From positions 1 through 48,703 of the forward strand of contig PNEW01000005.1 of the NCBI GenBank assembly GCA_002922725.1: a stretch of DNA of 48,703 bases, given 5' to 3'. Shown here piece by piece: positions 40,669 through 48,703 of this stretch. Made by a program: the position numbers and the translations under genes. The stretch is from Verrucomicrobia bacterium Opi.OSU.00C. GTDB taxonomy: Bacteria > Verrucomicrobiota > Verrucomicrobiia > Opitutales > PNEW01. Under the pieces are notes generated by a model. It was not told the DNA's origin. It saw nothing but the letters and a program-made list of their open reading frames with translations, and did not search any database. Every line of letters starts with the position of its first letter. Position 1 is the stretch's first letter.

Positions 40669-41862
40669 TCAAAACCCATTATCATTCTCTAACATAGAAA
40701 TTGAAACTGATTTACGTTTACTTTTTCTATGCATCATAGCAACCTGTTGACATAAAGGTGTCAATTGCCCTGCGATATATTTTGCTCCCTCATTATTGGG
40801 ATGGAAACCATCTGGGAAAAAGAATCCATAAGAATTCGGTGAATCGTAATCCATGTCCTTTAGATTAAGAACCATCGCATCTTTATGAAATTCATTACGA
40901 ATTTTATTATTGTAGCCAAGAATACCACTCAACCCGGGGGCACGATTGGATAAAGGAGGTAAGATAAGAATAACTTCAGTATCGCGCTCGTTAGCCACAG
41001 TAACAAAAGTTTTAAAATTAGCAATTGCATCCTTCATAGGAACTCTCACATTCTTATTATTGATTTGAGAATGTTGGCTTGAAGGTTTTATTATGTACGT
41101 TTGATAAAGAGATTCAAAAGCTAGGTAAGTGTTAGTTTTTTGAATCCATCTAAGAGGGGGCGAATGAGTAAATTGCAAAAGGTTGAGATACTGGTTGTCA
41201 GTTAAAAGGGGTGTTTCCCAAATATCATTCCATCCAAAATAAATAATGAGTAGATTCGGGTTAACCTCAGAAAACCATCTATTGAAAACAACCTTTCCTT
41301 GACTACTACTATACCCAGGTTGCGAAAAGTTATAGACTTTAAATTCACCTGGCTGTTCGCCTAAACTTTCTTCCAGTATTGATTGGAATGTAAGACGATA
41401 ATCTAAAATCCCCCACCCAAAAGCGCAAGAGTCTCCTAGGATCATAACCTTTGTCTCATCATCATTATGAAGGTTAGGATCATAAAGATTACCGCGAAAA
41501 CCCAAAGCGTTAATACCAGTATATCCTTGTATTGGGTCACCTGATGGATTCTGCTGAACGTGAAATAATAATCCATCATCTGGATGTGAGAGCTCATTTT
41601 CTCTCAATGTATATTTTATTGTGCTAGGAATGTTACTTGCCGCATAAGCGGGTAAACCAAGCTTACGGAAATTTATATAGAGTGATCTAGCAAAATAACA
41701 AGTTAACTCAAGACCTCCGAAAAAAAGCCCTACAACTATAACCGCAAAAAAAATCCTTTTCTTTATAGAAAAATATAAATATCTACTATTTTTCTGATCA
41801 TAGGAAGTACCTTTATCATCATGAGAAGTCTCAGATACCCAATCTGTATGTTTTAGTGCCAT
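40669..41862 (-). CDS. SGNH/GDSL hydrolase family protein with N-terminal TM anchor
   Basis: 397 aa; VMILGDSCAFGWGI, IIYFGWNDIWE, FPDGFHPNNEGAKYIA and an N-terminal hydrophobic helix (IFFAVIVVGLFFGGLEL). Confidence 0.85.
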   Translation of the reverse strand: MALKHTDWVSETSHDDKGTSYDQKNSRYLYFSIKKRIFFAVIVVGLFFGGLELTCYFARSLYINFRKLGLPAYAASNIPSTIKYTLRENELSHPDDGLLFHVQQNPSGDPIQGYTGINALGFRGNLYDPNLHNDDETKVMILGDSCAFGWGILDYRLTFQSILEESLGEQPGEFKVYNFSQPGYSSSQGKVVFNRWFSEVNPNLLIIYFGWNDIWETPLLTDNQYLNLLQFTHSPPLRWIQKTNTYLAFESLYQTYIIKPSSQHSQINNKNVRVPMKDAIANFKTFVTVANERDTEVILILPPLSNRAPGLSGILGYNNKIRNEFHKDAMVLNLKDMDYDSPNSYGFFFPDGFHPNNEGAKYIAGQLTPLCQQVAMMHRKSKRKSVSISMLENDNGF

Positions 41863-42357
41863 CTTTCTTAATATTTTATTTATATATGCAATGTCACATT
41901 AACAGTAATTTTGAATAAAATTTATTTATAGGGGTTAGTTTCTCAAAACGAACTACTTTCCTATATAGTTCAATGTCATTTTTTCTAAAGTGCAATATTA
42001 GAAATCTATTTATTAGATAACTAAATAACTGGATTTATATATTTTATGGGCTTTTACCATTTGAAAATCAGAAAGTAATAACTAAGGTCAAATTGTCATG
42101 AGAAAAAAATACTGGCTCATCAATCGCGACAGAAATTAATTACTGCAGGGCTTGACAAAGAGATAAGGAATACTTTATCTACTGACCTTTTCCTAAGATA
42201 TTTCTTTTCTAAAATTTTAATATTACTGATTCTTAACTACACTCTAAGTTAAGGTGATAGGATGATTTTTAATGTCTTTCTATTTATATCTCTAATAATT
42301 TTTTATTTTTCAAATTCCTAATCTAGTAAAGTTCACCTATTAAATTTAAGGCGAATT

Positions 42358-42657
42358 ATGGCATATATAGTTACTGATAAATGTGTTGATTGCGTATATA
42401 CAAGCTGTGTTGATGTTTGTCCGGTTGAAGCATTTCATGAAGCTCCCGACTGCCTTTATATCAACCCAGATTCATGCATTGATTGTGATGCTTGTGTTCC
42501 TGAATGTCCAGTAGAAGCTATTTATCGTGATGCCGATTTACCAGAAGAACTTGAAAGTTGGGTAGCTAAAAATGAACAAGCTGAAAATTTTCCACAAATC
42601 TTCGCTTCTAAAGATCCTAAACTAGGACCGAAATGTGCAGATCCAAATGCTGGTTAA
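42358..42657 (+). CDS. fdxA: FdxA-type 7Fe/8Fe ferredoxin
   Basis: 99 aa; MAYIVTDKCVDCVYTSCVDVCPVEAFHEAPDCLYINPDSCIDCDACVPECPVEAIYRDADLPEEL closely matches the FdxA pattern. AAGGCG upstream. Confidence 0.94.
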   Translation: MAYIVTDKCVDCVYTSCVDVCPVEAFHEAPDCLYINPDSCIDCDACVPECPVEAIYRDADLPEELESWVAKNEQAENFPQIFASKDPKLGPKCADPNAG

Positions 42658-42765
42658 CTAAGTATTGGTCCAGACACTTTATATTTTATTATAAAATTTC
42701 AATAAAGCCGGCAGCTTTGAAAATTATTCTTAGCACCCTAAAGTTTAGATTTATCTATCTTTCTC

Positions 42766-43545
42766 TTACGCCGAATGTGATAGAAAATCTTTCCTCCCGC
42801 CATCGACAGTTAGCGTTTGGGCAGTGATAAAACTGGCCTCATCAGATACTAGAAAGAGTGCGGTATAGGCAATATCCTCAGGTTCACCAATTCGATTCAA
42901 CATCGCCTTGTCTGCGACGGCTTTTAAATCCTCAGGGCTAGCTTCAGTCAGGCCGCCACGTAGTGCCATATCGGTTTTAATAAAACCAGGTGCGATGCAG
43001 TTAACCGTAATACCAAACTCTCCTAACTCAAGTGCCATGCGTTTAGTGAGTGAAATTACAGCTGCCTTGGTCGCTGAGTATCCACTAGTTCCTGCAAAAG
43101 CAGTACCCAAACCTGCTATAGAACTGATATTCAGTATTCTGCCATAATTACTTTCCTTCATCTTATCGACAACTGCTTGCACAGGGTAAATAACCCCTTT
43201 TATATTTACCTCATATAAGCGATCGATATTTGTTGGCGAATCTTCAATTAAATTAAAAGGAGCAAAGAGTCCCGCATTATTAACGAGAATATCAATGTTA
43301 CCATAGACATCTTCTACAGTTTTCACCATCGCATTAACTTCCTCGACCTTCGAAACATCAGCCTGAACTGGAATTGCTTTCCCTCCTACTTCTACTATTT
43401 CCTCGCATATTAATTGAGCCTGCTTGTAGTTTTTAACATAATTTATCGCTACCGAAGCTCTTTCTTTAGCAAAAGCAATGGCCATAGCTTTTCCCAAACC
43501 TCGTGAAGCTCCTGTTATTAAGGCCACTCTGTTTTCTAAACGCAT
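42766..43545 (-). CDS. SDR family oxidoreductase (FabG-like)
   Basis: Track ORF begins at 43602; the ATG at 43545 (MRLENRVALITGASRGLGKAMA) is likelier. NNAG, SSIAGLGTAFAGTSGYSATKAA, TVDGG. Confidence 0.92.
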   Translation of the reverse strand: MRLENRVALITGASRGLGKAMAIAFAKERASVAINYVKNYKQAQLICEEIVEVGGKAIPVQADVSKVEEVNAMVKTVEDVYGNIDILVNNAGLFAPFNLIEDSPTNIDRLYEVNIKGVIYPVQAVVDKMKESNYGRILNISSIAGLGTAFAGTSGYSATKAAVISLTKRMALELGEFGITVNCIAPGFIKTDMALRGGLTEASPEDLKAVADKAMLNRIGEPEDIAYTALFLVSDEASFITAQTLTVDGGRKDFLSHSA

Positions 43546-43642
43546 AATAGATACAATCAAAAGGGCAACGGACAAAAAGTCAAAAGGTATATAGTTATAC
43601 AAGGTAACCTAAAGCCCTAAAGATTATATATATTTTACATCA

Positions 43643-44734
43643 TCAAACTTTTTGACCCCAGTTTTCTTTTAAAAACCTTATCCAATTCCCAGATAGAATT
43701 TTTCTAATATCCTCGTCTTTATAACCGCGTTTTTGAAAAATGCTGGGTAGTTTTTGAATATCGGCAATTGTATTGAGATCGCGAGGAGATTGTTCCTGTC
43801 CGTAACCTCCGTCCAGGTCAGTACCGATACCACAGTGGTTGACGCTACCCACAAGTTGGACAATATAGTCGATATGATCGACTACCGAATTAAGAGTAGC
43901 ATTTGTCGTTTGATTACAGCCGAAAACACCTTTTATCCACTCGGAATCCAGCATCCATGCATCAAATGCCGCTCCAATCACACCATTACGGTCCACTATT
44001 GCCTTGATCATCTCATCATTCAACTGTCTCTGACCCGGGACAAGTGTTCGGCAATTGTGATGGGAGGCGGCAACCGGCCCATCGTAATACTCTAGGATTT
44101 CCCAAAACCCCTGATCTGTCGTATGTGTTAAATCTACAATGATACCGGTTGCTTTTAATGCGTCGAGTAAGGGTTTGCCTTTCGGTAGGAGTCCCCCTTC
44201 TGTATCGGTTCCATGGGCATAAGTACTGATGCCGTAATGAGAAAGACTAACAATACGCAAACCGCGGTCATACCATTCAGAGACATGATCCGCATTCAAG
44301 ATGGGATCAGCACCTTCCATAGCGAGCACGAGCCCCAAAGGGGTATAAGAAGAGGGATTCTGCCACGCTGTGACCATCGCATCAAGATCATCAGAATTAT
44401 GGATAAATTTAAGCGTACCTTCCCGCTCCATAGCCTTGTAAAAAGAATAGTGGCCGTGACCAACACCATAACATTGGGCCTGTGAATACATTCCCGTGCG
44501 ATAAAATCGATCATTAGGATCTATTCGAGACATTACCGTTCCAAATACAATCCCTACTCTTCCTTTTCTCAGTTCGGGAAATGTGACAGTCGAACTTCCT
44601 GCACGGCATAAAACCGATTGATGATCATGGGTACGAACAATCGAAGCCGTTTGTGTAATATCCCGATTAATCTGAATAGCATTAAAAGCCAGATCGAGAT
44701 GGCTATCTATAATAAGCATGGGTTCATCGGCCAT
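43643..44734 (-). CDS. Membrane dipeptidase (peptidase M19) family protein
   Basis: 363 aa; IIDSHLDLAFNA, LAMEGADPI, ASHHNCRTLVPGQRQLNDEMIKAI and HCGIGTDLDGGYG. Confidence 0.92.
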   Translation of the reverse strand: MADEPMLIIDSHLDLAFNAIQINRDITQTASIVRTHDHQSVLCRAGSSTVTFPELRKGRVGIVFGTVMSRIDPNDRFYRTGMYSQAQCYGVGHGHYSFYKAMEREGTLKFIHNSDDLDAMVTAWQNPSSYTPLGLVLAMEGADPILNADHVSEWYDRGLRIVSLSHYGISTYAHGTDTEGGLLPKGKPLLDALKATGIIVDLTHTTDQGFWEILEYYDGPVAASHHNCRTLVPGQRQLNDEMIKAIVDRNGVIGAAFDAWMLDSEWIKGVFGCNQTTNATLNSVVDHIDYIVQLVGSVNHCGIGTDLDGGYGQEQSPRDLNTIADIQKLPSIFQKRGYKDEDIRKILSGNWIRFLKENWGQKV

Positions 44735-44736
44735 TA

Positions 44737-45867
44737 TTATTTACTCCAGGCATTGCGAAAAAGTTGTAATAAATTATTATGAGCAATTTTTGCAACATCC
44801 TCATCGGTATATCCCTTTTCACTCATCACTTTTAAAAACACTTGCAAATCGTTGATCGCATTCATGTCAACTGGAGCGAGTTGACGTCCAAAACCACCGT
44901 CGAGATCAGTTCCAATAGCAACATGATTTGTATTTCCGGTGAGTTGGCAGATATGATCGATATGTTCAACGACTGCCTTCATCGGTCTTGTCGCATTGAT
45001 ATAATGAGTACGCGGGTTATCCCAATCCCACTTGGGGTTGAGCATAGATTCGGCAAAAACCATACCAATTACACCGTTTCGTTCGCAGATAGCTTTGATC
45101 ATTTCGTCACTGAGATGGCGTTGACCCGGCACGAGTGCACGACAGTTACAATGACTAGCATGAACTGGCCCTTCCCAATAATCGAGAATTTGCCAAAATG
45201 TAGTATCAGCTGCATGCGTAAGATCGATGATCATATTTGTATCTGCAAAAGCATCTAAAAGCGGGTAAGCTGTAGGATAAAGCCCACCAGGTGTACCGGT
45301 TCCATGACCATAAGAATTAGCACCAAAATGAGTAATACCAACTGAACGAAGACCATCTTCCCACCACTGAGCTACCTGGTCAGGACCAAGAATAGGATCG
45401 GCGCTTTCCATTGAAAGAATTAAACCAACCGGTGTTTTAGACTTGGGATCGGGATCTTCCCATGCAGATACGCTAGCTTCCAAGTCCTTAAGCGTTCTAA
45501 TCCAAACAATCTCACCAGCCTTTTCCAAGGCTTGATAATAAGCAAGATGAGATTGCCCACGCGCATAGGCTGTAGCTTGAGTACGCACCGCATTATGACT
45601 GTTTGGTTTACCCGGCCATGGGACTTGGACTCGACACATAATCGTTGCCAATATAATACCAATATGTCCCCTCCTCAATTCAGGTAATGAAACTGTAACT
45701 ATACCCGGATCAGTTTCAAAGGGACCTAAAGGATTCTCAACAGGATCTTCCCGCTCACGTAATATTTGAATTGGTTGTGTAAGGTCACGCCGATTATAAA
45801 GCGCATTAAATGCCATATCCAAATGACCATCAATGATCAATATAGGCTTATTGGAAAAAGGTTTCAT
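44737..45867 (-). CDS. Membrane dipeptidase (peptidase M19) family protein, tandem paralogue
   Basis: 376 aa; IIDGHLDMAFNAL, LSMESADPILG, ASHCNCRALVPGQRHLSDEMIKAI and HVAIGTDLDGGFG. 2-nt spacing to the next M19 gene. Confidence 0.92.
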   Translation of the reverse strand: MKPFSNKPILIIDGHLDMAFNALYNRRDLTQPIQILREREDPVENPLGPFETDPGIVTVSLPELRRGHIGIILATIMCRVQVPWPGKPNSHNAVRTQATAYARGQSHLAYYQALEKAGEIVWIRTLKDLEASVSAWEDPDPKSKTPVGLILSMESADPILGPDQVAQWWEDGLRSVGITHFGANSYGHGTGTPGGLYPTAYPLLDAFADTNMIIDLTHAADTTFWQILDYWEGPVHASHCNCRALVPGQRHLSDEMIKAICERNGVIGMVFAESMLNPKWDWDNPRTHYINATRPMKAVVEHIDHICQLTGNTNHVAIGTDLDGGFGRQLAPVDMNAINDLQVFLKVMSEKGYTDEDVAKIAHNNLLQLFRNAWSK

Positions 45868-46050
45868 GAAGTCTTATGTCAAAAGTCTGGGCTCTAATGT
45901 CAAAAGGAGAATGAGTAAACCTCTGCACGCTAAAATTATGGAACCGCTAATGAGTATATTTTTGGATTTTTTTATTTCGCCAAGCGTTATCGTTATAAAT
46001 TTAAAACATGAAATTGGTGAACTTAAAGATTTCAGCTTTCGACGGGAATT

Positions 46051-46926
46051 TTAGGCGTTTTCTACCCAATGTCTAAATAGGGGCTTCGTGGCTTCGGGTA
46101 ACCGATTGTAAACGTCCACAGGTAATGGTGGCAGAACATTTTCAAAAATACCAGGTTCTTCAGACATTATTGTTCTATCAATTGAACCAGGTCTCCACGA
46201 TTTTAAATTTATCCACCAGGGAGCATATCTCACGATCAAGGCAACCCGAGGATCTGTAGATGTGTTTGGTGCCGTTGCATGCCATAATCGGCTGTCAAAA
46301 AAAAGTACACTGCCCCTTGGACCAGTAGCATTGATTTCATCATCTAAAGGATCACAGGCTACCGTCGTCCATCCTTCAGCCATCGCTTTTTTATCTTCTA
46401 TTTTAGCTTTGTTTTCTGGGTAATCCATACTTGGGTTATAACTAAGCTTATGACTTTTTGGCCGGATCAAAGTACCTCCATTATCTTTAGTGAAAGTAGA
46501 TAACATCCAAATTGATGTGATATGGACCATCATGTCGGGGTAGGGAACTGGAATATGCCCCGCATTTCTCTGATTGAATGGCCAGTCTGAATGCCACATG
46601 CCACGTTTGTTTCCTGGTTCATTAATCGTCGTCGTCGTCGAGGAAATACGCGAGTAAGGACCAAAGAACGTCTCTACTAATGCCAGGATTCGTGGGTGAG
46701 CTATATATTCAGCAAAACTTTGCGCATAGTTAATAGTTCCAGATAGATGCGTGATATTTTCAGCCGCATAATCGCTAGAGTGAGCATGAGCAGCATCCGA
46801 AATTTCCGTTTTGATTAGCTCTATTTTATCTTCAGGAATTATATTCTCAATTAGGCAATAGCCCACCTCACGCACTTGATCCGCTAGTTCTTCCGTCGAA
46901 GGAGAAAATTTTTTGCTTTCAATCAT
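46051..46926 (-). CDS. Phytanoyl-CoA dioxygenase (PhyH) family protein
   Basis: 291 aa; canonical HxD in RGMWHSDWPFNQ, distal His in SRLWHATAPNTSTDPRVALIVRYAPWW. Confidence 0.9.
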   Translation of the reverse strand: MIESKKFSPSTEELADQVREVGYCLIENIIPEDKIELIKTEISDAAHAHSSDYAAENITHLSGTINYAQSFAEYIAHPRILALVETFFGPYSRISSTTTTINEPGNKRGMWHSDWPFNQRNAGHIPVPYPDMMVHITSIWMLSTFTKDNGGTLIRPKSHKLSYNPSMDYPENKAKIEDKKAMAEGWTTVACDPLDDEINATGPRGSVLFFDSRLWHATAPNTSTDPRVALIVRYAPWWINLKSWRPGSIDRTIMSEEPGIFENVLPPLPVDVYNRLPEATKPLFRHWVENA

Positions 46927-47125
46927 AAATCTATGAAATGAAATAAGGCCTGAAAGTCAAAGCTCAAAGAACTTAGCAAACATATTTAGTAGTGAATGTC
47001 CTTCAAATAAAAGTCTTAATGTAAAAATACCTGTTTATTTAGCTTCTCACCTATTTGAATTTTTTAGCCAATTCTTATTAAATAATTTTTGACTTATTGA
47101 CTACATAGATCAATTATATTAAATT

Positions 47126-48236
47126 ATGTTAGAACATTTCAAAGTCCCAATAGATGATCAAGTCCTCGTTGCAGAGGAATCTCTTCACCGTACTGTTACA
47201 GAGTTTTTTGTAAAGATGGGTGAAACTCCTGAAGATGCTAATATCGCCGCTGATACGCTCGTAAATGCCGATCTACGTGGGGTAGAAAGCCATGGTGTTT
47301 CTAATATGCTAAGGCATTACCATACACAGTACAAAAATAAAGAGATCACTGCACATGCTAATTGGAAGATTGTACGTGAAAAACAGGGAACAGCGAATAT
47401 TAATGCAGATCGAGGTTTAGTTATTATTATCGGCCACCACGCAATGCAGATAGCAATTGATAAAGCTAAGCAGGTTGGCATAGGTGCCGTAACTGTCTAT
47501 AACAGCGGACATTCTGGTGCCATTGGGCATCATGCGATGCAGGCTGTTAAAAAATGATATGGTCGGCTTAGTAACAACAGCAGCAGGTAAACAAGTAGTA
47601 CCTACTTTTGCCTCAGTTGGATTACTTGGTACAAACCCGATTGCTTTAGCGGCACCTACACGTAATGAAGCTCCCTTTCTTTTTGATGCTGCGACTTGTT
47701 CTGTCGCAGGAAATAAAATTGAACTCGCTCGAAGAATAGGATCAAAATTGGAACCAGGCTGGATTGCCAATTCTGAAGGTGTCCCTATAATGGAGCCTGT
47801 TTATGTACCGGAATACCCTGACGGTGTCCCATTACATATTCTCCCCTTAGGTGGTACACGAGAGCAAGGTTCACATAAAGGGTATGGTCTGGCAATGGTA
47901 ACAGAAATTTTAAGTTCAATACTGGCAGGGTCTATTCCCAGCATGCTCGCTTCCCAAAGTGGAGAAGGTGCTATGCATAAGCATCATTTTATTGCGTACA
48001 ATATTGAAGCATTTACTAGTCTTGATCTCTTTAAAGACAATATGGACCGTATGCTCAAAATGATAATAGAAACGAAACCTGCTCCAGGTCATGAACGTGT
48101 TATCTACCCTGGCCTCATCGAAGATGAAGAAGAAAAAATTCGTCGAGAAAATGGGATACCTCTCCACAAAGAAGTCATAGAATGGTTTGGAAAAATGACA
48201 AATGAAGAGCAAATTCCTAATCTGGAAATTCTCTGA
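47126..48236 (+). pseudogene. Ldh family oxidoreductase (malate/L-lactate dehydrogenase-like), split by a +1 frameshift at A6 (47549-47554)
   Basis: ORF 47126..47557 (ADLRGVESHGVSNMLRHY...SGHSGAIGHHAMQAVK) and ORF 47517..48236 (...NDMVGLVTTAAGKQVVPTFASVGLLGTNPIALAAP...). Removing one A gives the continuous GHHAMQAVKNDMVGLVTT. Confidence 0.88.
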
Positions 48237-48460
48237 TTACTTAATAAAAAAACCAAAAGCTAAAAGATAGATTTATTGGACAGAAACACTTCGTGTGTGT
48301 ATTTAATAAATATCTTTTTTCCTAAAACCATAAAAATATAGCTTTATATTAAAGCCGATAGAATACATCCTTTTTTAAAAAGAAATCTTACCACCACCCC
48401 TTTGACCTTTGACTTTTGAAATAATCCTGGCATTGGTATAAACCATAATTTTTTTAATAT

Positions 48461-48694
48461 ATGGCCTTTCTATTTCTAGCAATGCTACTAAGTCTAATCG
48501 GATTAATAGCGGCAATCATTGCGTACTACTATAAAACCCTTGCCCTCGATGAGGCGAAAAAAGATTTAGCTTTTTTTCAAAATGAAGCTGTAAAACGTGG
48601 CAATGCCACTTGGAATATGTCTAACCTCGAACCTGGTAAATCATTATTTCAGTGGAAAGATCCTCCAAAAAATGCAGAAAAAGTTGAAAATTAA
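48461..48694 (+). CDS. Small hypothetical single-TM protein
   Basis: 77 aa with an N-terminal TM helix (FLFLAMLLSLIGLIAAIIAYYY) and a charged soluble tail. Confidence 0.5.
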   Translation: MAFLFLAMLLSLIGLIAAIIAYYYKTLALDEAKKDLAFFQNEAVKRGNATWNMSNLEPGKSLFQWKDPPKNAEKVEN

Positions 48695-48703
48695 TTTCGA
48701 TCG

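Noticed and set aside
44842-45258. 138-aa + strand ORF antisense to the second M19 gene
   Set aside because: Fully inside a conserved coding region on the other strand; composition looks like a frame shadow and no motif is present.
45833-46054. 73-aa + strand ORF between M19 and PhyH genes
   Set aside because: Overlaps the M19 start, no motif and poor coding look.
1-48703. Defence island, prophage, transposon, CRISPR array or retron
   Set aside because: No nuclease, integrase, transposase, reverse transcriptase or regularly spaced repeats were seen on reading the ORFs and intergenic DNA.

Overview
This 48.7 kb AT-rich window looks chromosomal. It encodes about 40 proteins, nearly all for uptake or catabolism of small organic molecules. 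I see no rRNA, tRNA, CRISPR array, transposase, phage gene, defence system or recognisable transcription regulator.

Contents, left to right:
- 5'-truncated TonB-dependent receptor, S9 peptidase, TIM-barrel epimerase, SMP-30 lactonase, SSS symporter, small membrane protein, CocE-type hydrolase, DHDPS-family lyase and creatininase-family amidohydrolase (all +).
- A divergent alpha/beta hydrolase, an SDR, a DadA-like FAD oxidoreductase and a MATE transporter.
- Two tandem PhyH-family proteins, an SDR and an unrecognised 263-aa protein (18-21 kb, +).
- An aminotransferase, a frameshifted 6PGDH-like reductase, an RraA-like protein, an aldehyde dehydrogenase and a badly frameshifted NAD-epimerase relic absent from the ORF track.
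- A Kelch-SSS fusion and a gamma-glutamyltransferase.
- A minus-strand block with an epimerase, an MR/MLE enolase-superfamily enzyme, a second creatininase-family protein and a CUT1-type ABC importer whose binding protein is fused to one permease.
- A GNAT acetyltransferase, SDRs, an SGNH hydrolase, an FdxA-type ferredoxin, tandem M19 dipeptidases, a third PhyH protein and a frameshifted Ldh-family dehydrogenase.

The most notable direct observations are: (1) four genes broken by what reads as one extra A in a poly-A run, all on the + strand; (2) a hidden multi-frameshift epimerase relic; (3) the SBP-permease and Kelch-symporter fusions; (4) a PhyH pair in which the second copy seems to lack the usual iron-binding His, linked to an uncharacterised protein; (5) a 21-codon upstream ORF and hairpin before the lactonase gene. 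The content resembles marine Verrucomicrobia/Opitutales-like genomes, but that is only an impression. I did not identify a clearly new named system.
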